A DNA stretch of 47,610 nucleotides from Stramenopiles sp. TOSAG23-6 (taxonomy: Eukaryota; Sar): the NCBI GenBank assembly GCA_900128565.1, contig LT635926.1:1-47610 (forward strand), written 5' to 3'. Below the pieces are notes generated by a model, which saw only the letters and a list, made by a program, of their open reading frames with translations, was not told where the DNA came from and searched no databases. The position numbers and the translations under genes are program-made. Shown here one piece after another: positions 39,916 to 47,610 of the stretch. Numbering within the stretch: the stretch's first letter is position 1; the number at the start of each line of letters is the position of its first letter.

Positions 39916-40569
39916 GCTGAACTAAGATCTATGATTTGAAGTTATTGTAATGAATATCTGATTATAATGGTTCTACTTCGCGGTGTCGTTTGTTTGGGGA
40001 CGGTGCAGCAGAAAGAAAAAGTATAATAATCTTCTCTGACTGGCCAGGCCTAGCTAGGGTACCAACAACGCGCGAGACACAAATGAAATTCTATATCAAA
40101 ACACAAGACTCAGATGGAATCTAACAATGTTTCGAACTAAAACAGACAAACTAAGTGTCTCGTTTTCAATAATCTAAAGAAACAACGAACAGCAAACAAC
40201 CAAAACCCAACCAATCAGCGATTGGCTCGCACAAAAATGTGAAATTTTGCTGTCATAATATCGTTTTCACACTGACGTCATCGAATTATCATAATAAATT
40301 CATAAATCGCTTTTCGGATTTTTTTTCAAAATCTCGAAAAAAATGTCTAAAAAAAATCTTTAGTTTTCGAATTTTCTTTGATTTTCTTTTGGACATCTCC
40401 GACATCTCTTGGATGTTAATGATTTTTGCAAGTGCTGTGGAAAAAATAAAAAGAATCTATTATTTACATAAACATATTTTAATTTTCAAAACAATTTATT
40501 AATCAAACATTCAAAAAAATGCACCAAAATTATAAAATTATATTTATTTACATCTCTCTTTATTCAAAC
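39916..40569. other. Intergenic region with candidate promoter motif
   Basis: Upstream of the DUF4116 gene. At 40044-40058 the minus strand reads CCTAGCTAGGCCTGG, 129 nt before the ATG and identical to the motif upstream of TPGS1. The remainder is AT-rich, with one AAC/CAA-rich patch (about 40170-40215). No gene recognised. Confidence 0.4.
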
Positions 40570-40857
40570 TTAGCCGATCGATCGATGATGTGTATTTTTG
40601 TGTATACCTTGTGCTATATCAGGATTCTTTTGGTTGTTTACTTTATGTAGAGAAGCGTGTAAAACATGAATTGCTTTTGGTGTTTGAATTTGATGAAAGA
40701 TTTTCTTTTGATCCTCTATAGGTATATTGAATTGTGCTTTCCATGTTTTTCTTAATAACATATTTCCACTCCTTTTATTCGAATGATCTAAATCTGCTGA
40801 AACATCATGTGACCTTAGAAGGGTTAATATCAACGTAATGAAAAGAAAATATTGCAT
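40570..40857 (-). CDS. Possible small secreted protein
   Basis: 95 residues from the ATG at 40857 (the frame extends to an ATG at 40917). It begins with MQYFLFITLILTLLRSHDVSA, a convincing signal peptide, followed by about 75 polar, His/Lys/Asn/Gln-rich residues without cysteines or a known domain. It lies near other genes with signal peptides (41425 and 46056). Short length and lack of a family match keep confidence low. CGATCGATCG-type palindromes flank it (40575-40586, 40922-40930, 40985-40994). Confidence 0.4.
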   Translation of the reverse strand: MQYFLFITLILTLLRSHDVSADLDHSNKRSGNMLLRKTWKAQFNIPIEDQKKIFHQIQTPKAIHVLHASLHKVNNQKNPDIAQGIHKNTHHRSIG

Positions 40858-40917
40858 AACACCAGTGTACGTTGGATACAAATGATATGGACTTATTATG
40901 TATGTAATCTTCGTCAA

Positions 40918-41424
40918 TCGTCGTCGATCGTCGTATATACTATATACTAGGGACTTCTATAAAATATTGCAACGTTCGCCTCAAGATCGATCGATTGGAT
41001 CCGGCAAAGTTCCGCAAAGTTCTTGTCTACAATGAAGAATATCTCTGAGATGAAAGTAAATGACAACTGTAATTTGGAAGGAAACAATCTATGTAGAATA
41101 AGGAATAATAATCGTTATGATAATCAGCACACCAGGCACTGCTGTGTCTAAAATATTCGTGTGCGTATCTTGTTTTTGTGTAAGGCACGACGACACAGTG
41201 TGATCTTTTTTTGAAATTTCAAATTTGAATTGAATTTTGTGCAGCAAAACAGGTTCGTGACATCAATTTCGGACCTTTTTCACTGACAAAGGAACTCGAG
41301 CAAGAATTGCTACCACTAGCTAGAAGTAGTAGTAGTTGTTGATGCTATTCTTTTGTGTATTACGTACAGCGTTGATTTCATAGTTTCTTCAGCAACCCCA
41401 CAGTGCTTCTACAAAAACCTCAAA
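40918..41424. other. Divergent intergenic region
   Basis: Contains CGATCGATCG-type palindromes near 40925 and 40988 and CCACTAGCTAG at 41313-41323, about 100 nt before the caspase-like ATG. No further gene recognised. Confidence 0.4.
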
Positions 41425-42609
41425 ATGTATACAGTATTCAAATGTAGTAGCTCTTTGCTTTTACTAGTAATTCTCAGCTGCTGCACCAACGCCGCCTCAA
41501 TTCAACCAGCTGCAAGAAGTTTTAGAGCAAGTCGCGCATATCAGTCCGCATATCAGCTGTTGGAGAAAACTCCTGTGTGGTATTACTTCAACAGTGTCAT
41601 GCCTGCCGGCCTGTCCGCGCAAAAACCTCTCAGTTACGAGGAGTTGACGCGCATAAGAGAACTCTTTGAGCAACAATATCTCAACAAGCCACAGTATGCT
41701 CTACTAGAAGATAAGCCACAGTATGCTCTACTAGAAGATAAGCCACAGTATGCTCGACTAGAAGATAAGCTACCAGAAAATATGTATCCTACTTCTATTG
41801 GACTTGTACTAAATGATGCTGCTTTCGAGGATACTTTCGAGGGTAGTAAATGTTTTCTTGGTACGATGCTGGGACCACACAATCGTATAGTTGGAGAAAA
41901 TATACAGTCGTGGTTGAATCAACCGTCTGATGAATTTTTGTCTCAGTCAAAGTTAATAGAAGTGAAAGAGAATATCGATACAATAATTGTTCACATCAAT
42001 GTTCATGGTTGTCGTGAAGGGAAATTTATGTGTAAAGACAAGTACTGTACTAGAGAAAGTGAATATTTTAAGAAAGATAAAGTACACCCTATAAAGATTT
42101 TTGCTAAACTCCGAGAAATATTTGGTTCAGAACAACCAATATTGATAATTGCAGACTCCTGCTACGGGTTCTTGGTAAAACAAACATTGGATGAAAACAG
42201 AGAAATTTATGGTAATATATCATTAATTTCTAGTGGAGAAAACCCAATCAAAATATCCTTTATATCGGGTATTATTCAAGGTATTATCTTCAATACACTG
42301 GTAAATGATGAAGAGTCCAAAGGTCCAATTACAATATCTAAATTCCTGGAACTATTCGAACAAATCGCCAAACAAAATCACCGACAAATACAAAATCAAA
42401 ATACTTCAAAGAAACTGGATACAATATGTACATATGCATATAATAAATCAATTCCAGATGGGTATATCTATCGCGCAGGTAGTAATACTGGATATCTAAG
42501 TGAATGCAGTGTTAAAGGACAGATACACCTTTTGAGAAATTCAGCTGGTGTTGGTGACATCACCATGATGCAAAACATTATTAGTCAAGGTAGAATTATA
42601 ATATTGTAA
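41425..42609 (+). CDS. Secreted clan CD (caspase-fold) cysteine peptidase-like protein
   Basis: 394 residues from the ATG at 41425 (caaaATGta); an in-frame ATG at 41353 would hide the signal peptide. The signal peptide is CSSSLLLLVILSCCTNAAS. A threefold repeat of the nine-residue unit KPQYALLED (41688-41770) precedes the globular part. There, TIIVHINVHGC and ILIIADSCYGF give the His-Gly and the Asp-Ser-Cys-Tyr dyad of clan CD peptidases (caspases, metacaspases, legumain, gingipain). This suggests an extracellular or vacuolar protease rather than a cytosolic metacaspase. Subfamily and substrate are unknown. Its stop codon lies 5 bp from the stop of the convergent gene at 42615. Confidence 0.65.
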   Translation: MYTVFKCSSSLLLLVILSCCTNAASIQPAARSFRASRAYQSAYQLLEKTPVWYYFNSVMPAGLSAQKPLSYEELTRIRELFEQQYLNKPQYALLEDKPQYALLEDKPQYARLEDKLPENMYPTSIGLVLNDAAFEDTFEGSKCFLGTMLGPHNRIVGENIQSWLNQPSDEFLSQSKLIEVKENIDTIIVHINVHGCREGKFMCKDKYCTRESEYFKKDKVHPIKIFAKLREIFGSEQPILIIADSCYGFLVKQTLDENREIYGNISLISSGENPIKISFISGIIQGIIFNTLVNDEESKGPITISKFLELFEQIAKQNHRQIQNQNTSKKLDTICTYAYNKSIPDGYIYRAGSNTGYLSECSVKGQIHLLRNSAGVGDITMMQNIISQGRIIIL

Positions 42610-42614
42610 TTTCT

Positions 42615-45600
42615 TCAGACTGTTTTAACATACATTACATATTTCGGTTGCATTATGCTGGCCACCCTACCAATTCGAAAATCTTTTTCACTGTCAGGAA
42701 TAGCGCAGTAGGGAATATCAGTCAATTTCGGATCGGAAATATCCCTGTTCAACTCAAAAAGCTCTCGTTGGAGACGTTCATGATAGTACTTTTTTGTGTT
42801 TTCCTCGACACAGTCCAATTTCAAAAACTTAGATACTATCAATGCTTTGATTGATGGAGAAGTATCTTCAGATGAATATGTCATTGCTGAATGAATACTA
42901 GTTGTAGAATAAATACCAAAGCCATGTATTGTGAGAAAATATTTCAAAAAAAATCGTTACGTACAAAATTTCGTATGAAAAAAAACTTAAAAAGTTGAAA
43001 TAGAAAACGTACATGCACACTTCGCTTCAATTTGGAAAGGTCAAAACCATGTTTCATAATAGAAAAAATATTTCGTGGTTTGGTACCATGAAACGTCCAA
43101 TCAAATTGAATCTCTGGAGTTTTTGGATTACTTTCAAATTGAGATTTTAATTCCAGATATTGATGCTCAAGACGTGGATTATTGCAATATACAACTTTAT
43201 CTAATTTATATTTCGCTAATGTACCAGATTGTTCGTTTGATCTCTTGAATATTTCTTCTGCAATTGTATAATTAGGGTCACCTTGATAGATAACTTTGCA
43301 AAATGAAAACGTTGGATGTATCTGAAATTCTACAAATATTCCATTATGGTCAGATGCACCACTTTCCAACATATCTAATACCCGATGTGAAACTAATGTT
43401 GCAGGGAATTCAGATGCATGGCATTGTTTAGCAGCGACCATGGTATCAGATTGTGAAGGTTGAAGTTTTTGAGATATCAATTCGAAGGACATAGATTCTT
43501 CAGAATTAGGTTTAAATTGAGATTCTTCTTCAAATTCAGGTTCAGGTTCAACTTGAGATTCTTCTCTAGATTCAGGTTCAGGTTCAACTTGAGATTCTTC
43601 TTTATATTCAGTTTTTCCTTCAAGTTCAATTCGAAAAAGAAAACGCTTCTTATAAAATACTCCATCTGGAGTACCACCATATGCAGAAGTTATTTCTGCA
43701 ATTTCTACAGGTGTGTACTGTGTTGGAAAAAATATGTTTTATATTTGAAATTCGTTAGCTTAGGCACAAAATTTTATACCAAAAAAAAAACAAGATTAAA
43801 ATTAATTATGAAAACGTACATTCTCATCAATGAGATATTTTTCTGGTAGAGAATTCCACTGTACTATATCACTCTCTGTCCAGTTTAATTTCTGTAAATA
43901 AGATACATTGTTTCCTCTGGAGTCACTATTCAAATCACCCAAGATAAAATCTGAATTTTGATAAACAGCAACTTTCAATAATTCTAATTTAGCTTTTTTT
44001 ACATCAATACCATTACTAAATATAATTGACTCGTCATTCGATCCACCACAGAGATGGACATTTGTTATGGTATATCTATCAAGTAAATTATCGGTTTTTC
44101 CATCAGTAATTTTTGGTTTGATTGTAATTGTGTTAATTGCTCTATGAGTTGGACAAGTTTCCTGATTTTTTACAACTTCTAATTGATGCCATCGTTCATT
44201 ATCTATCACCCATAAAGACTCATCTCGAATATATATTGACATACTCTCCGTATGCATATCAATATAAGATTTTCGGGAATATCCAAAAAGATGTAAATCA
44301 TCAAAAGACTCCTGAAGTACTACAACATCTGGAGTACTTTCAGCTAAATGTTTATTCAACATATCTTCAACATTTTCTCCACGATTATTATAAATATTGA
44401 AACTTGCAATTTTTAATGGTATAGATGTACTTCTTCTTCTTGACTTATCTAGATGCATAACAATCTCTTTTTGTTTTTCTACTCTCAAAGTAGAATAAGT
44501 CGTTATTTTAGAACCCAATTCAGGTTCATATTCAATTGTAACCCTAGGAACAGTTTGAGCTTTGTCCATTAAGTCAGTATCTTGTAAAAGCATTTGAATA
44601 GCATCTGTGCTATCTTTGCTTTCTTTTCCAGGATTCGTACGCAGTATATCTATAAATGGTACTCCTAAATGAAGAATTGCTGCTCGGAGAAAAGTTTCGT
44701 CATTCCATAATTCAGGATTATTTTTCATAATTGGATTCAAAGTCTCAACAGATCGAATGACAATGTTATGGCTTAGAAAACATTTCAAAACGAAGTCTCG
44801 ATTATTTAAGAATTTTTTTGCAGCTTTTCCAAATGTTTCTTTGGCATCTTCATGTAAATAAATTTCAGACCAAATTTTAGGAAATTCATTAATATTTTGT
44901 AAAACAAATGCAACATTTGAATATAAATCAAAAGGTACAAATTCAAACATTGACCAATCTTGTTGAATAGCATATAATGCGATTTCTTTCTCATTCCTCA
45001 AATCAGGAGATACGTAATAAAAATTATCCGAATTCTGTTGAATAGCACATAATGCAATTTCTTTATCATTCTTCATATTTTCTGGGATGTATTGTAATGC
45101 TTCGCCATTTTTACAAACAACAGAAAAAATAAAATCACGATCTTCAAGTAAAGCTGAAGAAAACACATAGTTCAATACATGACGTATCTTAAAAAATATG
45201 TCAAATTCGAAAATCGTTAGGTACATTTTTTTTAACGTAAAAAAAGATATTGAAATACATTATGAAAACGCACAGGAAATTTTTCACTTGCATTTAAAAT
45301 AAAGTTACGATTAGCAAGTAACTCTTTTGTCGCATGTTCCATGATAAAACCGAAGAGAAATTGAGCATTGGGAATTTTTAATACGTCAAGTATAAATGCA
45401 GAATCGCCACGCAAAGTCACCGAGGCATTTTGAAATAGGTTTATTTCATGACGCAAAATCTTCAGCATAAAATTGGCATCGCTACGTAACTCTGAAGAAC
45501 CAAATTTTATAAAGACTACCAACTTTAGAGAATCTGTAGAGTCAAGTATTTTTCTTTCTTTTTTGAGTTGAAAAATATCCCTCAAAAGAATATCCTTTAT

Positions 45601-46056
45601 CCTCTGAGATGCAAATTGAAACTGATATTTATCTTGAGAAATGAATGACAAAGCAACCTCCATGTCATCCTTCCAAATATAAGATAGGCAACTAAAATGA
45701 AAATCACAGTAATCTTTTTGGTTTAATAACAAGTTTTTCACGCTACTCAAAAAGTCACGATTTTCACGTAAAATAGGAAACTCGGATAGATAGATATCAA
45801 AAATACCAACAGTTTTGCAAATATCAACAGCTGCAGCAGCAATGACACAATCAAGATTGGCACGTATCCATTCATTTTGAAATTGCTGTAGAAATGGTAA
45901 GTTCAAAGTTCGTGTTTCGATTCCTCTCAGGAATTCTTCCGGAGACATTTCGACTACAGATTTTTCTTCACTAGTCTTTGGTGTAACACGCAACGAACTC
46001 TCAGCATCGATTATAACAAAAGCTAATGTAAGAAGTATAACATTTTTTATCGCCAT
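42615..46056 (-). CDS. Secreted DUF4116 / DNase I-like / PARP-type ADP-ribosyltransferase protein, four exons
   Basis: Exons 46056-45274, 45181-43820, 43717-43013 and 42923-42615 total 3159 nt (1052 residues). Exon 1 starts with a signal peptide (NVILLTLAFVIIDAESS), then helical repeats. Exon 2 has DUF4116 repeats (LEDRDFIFSVVCKNGEALQY) and, from about its residue 240, an endonuclease/exonuclease/phosphatase domain: LKIASFNIYN, PDVVVLQES, ITNVHLCGG, FILGDLNSD. The terminal motif GGTPDGVFY is on exon 3. An acidic linker of EESQVEPEPE repeats follows. The C-terminal domain has a PARP/ART look: FHGTKPRNIFSIMKHGFD on exon 3 and GFGIYSTTSIHSA on exon 4, the His and Tyr positions used for NAD binding. 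Whether it acts on other organisms, on self, or is a toxin at all is not known. Confidence 0.7.
42924..43012 (-). other. Intron-like family element I12
   Basis: 89 nt. Minus strand: GTACGTTTTCTATTTC start; core CATACGAAATTTTG then TACGTAACGATTT (CGTAAC variant); end TATTTTCTCACAATACAT. CAT is on both flanks. Excision keeps the frame between the two parts of the ADP-ribosyltransferase-like domain, and the downstream AGs do not. Confidence 0.9.
43718..43819 (-). other. Intron-like family element I13, the one copy with a usable AG
   Basis: 102 nt. Minus strand: GTACGTTTTCATAATTAATT start; core variant TATAAAATTTTG, then TGCCTAAGCTAACGAATTT; end TTTTTTCCAACACAG. Here the frame requires the downstream exon to begin at TACACACCT. 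The usual ending five bases further on would shift the frame, so this copy fits GT-AG. Confidence 0.8.
45182..45273 (-). other. Intron-like family element I14
   Basis: 92 nt. Minus strand: GTGCGTTTTCATAATG start; core TTTACGTTAAAAAAAATG then TACCTAACGATTTT; end ATATTTTTTAAGATACGT. Flanks are TCCT and ACGT, so there is no clear flank duplication. Excision is in frame. Confidence 0.82.
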
Positions 46057-46408
46057 TGAAAGTTTTCTAGAGTATCAAGGAAAAAATAAAGTTCGTAGAA
46101 GGATTGTTTTCGAAAAGAATTGTGTGTTTTCTATAGGCTGTAGTAGGTATAGATATATAACACAAAAATCATTCCACGCTGACTCGTTTTGCACTCGTTT
46201 TTAAAATCTCAAAAATTTAGTTTTTCGGTCAAAACCGAAAACGAAAATGCCAAGGAGAAGAAAAATCTTCCACTACGAAAAAAAGCTAACTTTAGTTTTA
46301 AAAAAAGGTCTGCATTTCTAAAGAGATCTGGAAATAAAGATATATTTTGTTATAGTAGGAGAGTTGTCCTTGGTGTAGCAATTTTATTGATAGGATCTGA
46401 ATTTAACA
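46057..46408. other. Divergent intergenic region
   Basis: Between the secreted ART-like gene (-) and the FHIP gene (+). An open frame from 46189 has an unusual Lys-rich composition and looks like chance. No other feature was recognised. Confidence 0.35.
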
Positions 46409-47610
46409 ATGGTGGATATAAAAGGATTTTTCATGAATTTTTTGTCAAAGTCGCAACCTGTGGATCAATTCCAGGAGCACTGGAAAAGCGTTCAAAATAG
46501 TCATAATATTTTAGTAAGACAATCTAAAACGTACAATGATGTCAAAGCTTTAAAAGCGTCTAAAATTCCGGATAAGTTGCGTCACATGTTAAAATTATTA
46601 CTTGAAGAACAAAATGAGTTCCTTGAGTTTGATGGTGGAGGTGTAAGTGACGTTCCTGCTGCTGGTCCTTGCCTTGAGTTCCTTCTTAATAGTCGGTTAG
46701 TTGAGTCATTATGCATGATGGGCTTAGCAGATACTCCTCATGGTATGATGTCGATTGTTCTCCAAACAGTCTATGTCCTCGTAAAACACGTGAAAAGTTC
46801 CTTATTACCTCATATGTTTGTACATGCCCCAGTATGTCAACTGATTTTTGTTACCTCTGAATTAGTGAAAGATTTACGTTCAAAGGCGGCAACTGAACAT
46901 ACAGTGAACCAAAAAAAAGTTCAGTTGGCACTCGTTGCACTTATAAATGCTATATGGTGGAGAATTAAAGAGGATACATCACAGCTTAGTTTTTTTATTC
47001 ATGAAAATAATACGAGAAAATATCCAGATATTGTCATTTTTACTGCACTTTTACCTTATATTCATGTAGGTTCCTACGTACTATATTTTATTATTATTTT
47101 TTTTCCTTTTTTTATAGATAATTTCGTACCTAACATTTTTTTTAGTAAAAATATGTTTCACAGTATTTGTACGTGGACGTATTGGTGAGTATGCTCGAAA
47201 TGCTATTTTAACTGTAATGCAGTTAAATAATCTCTCCAAAATATCGAAAATGATAGTTCATGTATGTTTTTTAACCCTAACCCTAACCATATATGATGAT
47301 CATGAATTTCAATTTTTTTTTTTTTCATAGTACATTAAATTTTCATACCTAACAAAAAAAAATAAAATTTGACATACTTTCACAAAATACATGCAACTAG
47401 TTTTTGTCATCGAATTGTCGAAGGCTTAGTAAGATCGTATAAAGTGTTACCGATGACTTTTGAAGCTGCAAAAACTGCATCAAATTCGACAACGATGTTA
47501 CATGTACATTTTCATCATGAATTTCGAATTTATATTTTTTTTTTTTGAAAATTTTGTACCTAACAAAAAAAAAACATTTTTTTTTTTTTAGTTTTTTTTC
47601 GTTACATTTT
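46409..47610 (+). CDS. FHIP/FAM160-type (FTS-Hook complex) protein, 5' part, runs off the window
   Basis: Exons so far are 46409-47065, 47169-47261 and 47393-47503 (861 nt, 287 residues in one frame), then I17 and the window end. MNFLSKSQP at 46433 is an alternative start. The sequence has the FHIP/RAI16-like N-terminus: VDQFQEHWKSVQ, KIPDKLRHMLKLLLEEQ, GPCLEFLLNSRLVESLCMMG, ADTPHGMMSIVLQTVY, then LLPYIH and (across I15) RGRIGEYARNAILT. FHIP proteins link Hook adaptors, and so dynein, to vesicles. Removal of I15 and I16 keeps the frame; neither would do so with an AG ending. Confidence 0.8.
47066..47168 (+). other. Intron-like family element I15
   Basis: 103 nt. GTAGGTTCCTACGTAC start; core variant TAGATAATTTCG then TACCTAACATTTTT; end ATGTTTCACAGTATTT. 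CACAG is present, but splicing there shifts the frame to an early stop. Ending five bases later, as in I3, restores LLPYIH-VRGRIGEY. Confidence 0.85.
47262..47392 (+). other. Intron-like family element I16, with telomere-type repeat
   Basis: 131 nt. It starts GTATGTTTT, then TTAACCCTAACCCTAACC (47270-47287), then TGATGATCATGAATTTC, a T run, TTTTCATAGTACATTAAA, CATACCTAACAAAA, and the end ACTTTCACAAAATACAT. CAT is on both flanks. Excision is in frame (KMIVH then ATSFCHR). Confidence 0.88.
47504..47607 (+). other. Intron-like family element I17 (end of window)
   Basis: About 104 nt. GTACATTTTCATCATGAATTTC start; GAAAATTTTG then TACCTAACAAAAAA; a long T run and a tentative end TTTTCGTTACAT at 47607. 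The upstream flank is ACAT. The downstream exon is outside the window, so the end is a guess. Confidence 0.65.

Noticed and set aside
46189-46500. Plus-strand reading frame of 103 codons
   Set aside because: Lys/Phe-rich low-information sequence overlapping the FHIP start in another frame; no domain.
3965-47607. The repeated elements as ciliate-style internal eliminated sequences (DNA-level excision)
   Set aside because: All 17 copies point in the sense direction of the host gene and none was seen in intergenic DNA, which fits RNA-level removal. Genes use TAA, TAG and TGA as ordinary stops. Not fully excluded without cDNA.

Overview
This is AT-rich (roughly two-thirds A+T) nuclear DNA of a unicellular eukaryote. 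The gene content indicates a flagellated protist: a tubulin polyglutamylase subunit, a CFAP97-like protein, a dynein-stalk-like segment, a TRAPP subunit, GPI-anchor synthesis, a mitochondrial complex III core-type protein and an SPX-MFS phosphate transporter. The lineage cannot be fixed from sequence alone. Single undetermined bases (n) occur at 879, 24192, 27216, near 34430, in a CT repeat near 36809 and near 39860-39902.

Layout. 0-9 kb: TPGS1-like (+), GDAP2-like (+), SPX-MFS transporter (-), and a PhyH dioxygenase/zinc finger/queuosine-type glycosyltransferase fusion (+). 9-17 kb: an HMG-CoA synthase fused to a ketosynthase (-), GPI mannosyltransferase (+), SET-domain protein (-), EF-hand protein (-). 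17.6-25 kb: one uninterrupted 2470-residue gene with ankyrin repeats, three TRAF-like zinc-binding blocks and a dynein-stalk-like coiled coil (+). 25-34 kb: TRAPPC5, CDT1 and TRMT2A (all -), a MYND protein (+), an M16-family mitochondrial protein (-). 34.5-37.2 kb: a DMT/TPT-type transporter running into a PA-domain gene, with six intron-like elements. 37-40 kb: CFAP97-like and a DUF4116 repeat protein (-). 40.5-46 kb: secreted proteins, including a caspase-fold (clan CD) protein and a four-exon DUF4116/DNase I-like/ADP-ribosyltransferase protein. 46.4 kb to the end: the 5' part of a FHIP (FAM160) gene (+).

The central observation is a family of 17 similar intron-like elements (I1-I17), 87-131 nt each except one of 281 nt. 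Each starts (C)AT|GTACGT-like, carries a core built on TTTCGTACGAAATTTTG followed by TACCTAACGATTT, and ends near TTTTTCACAATACAT. All 17 lie in the sense direction of their host gene. Removing them from GT through the terminal ACAT-like sequence restores the reading frame at 14 of 15 junctions that can be tested, and the joined exon lengths divide by three. Almost none has an AG at the 3' end. They look like recently spread, transposon-like introns removed with a non-canonical 3' boundary (GT...AT, or AT...AC in a register shifted by two). One ordinary GT-AG intron, in TRMT2A, contrasts with them. Two copies contain telomere-type (CCCTAA)n repeats, and one (I8) sits at what looks like a chimeric junction between two truncated genes.
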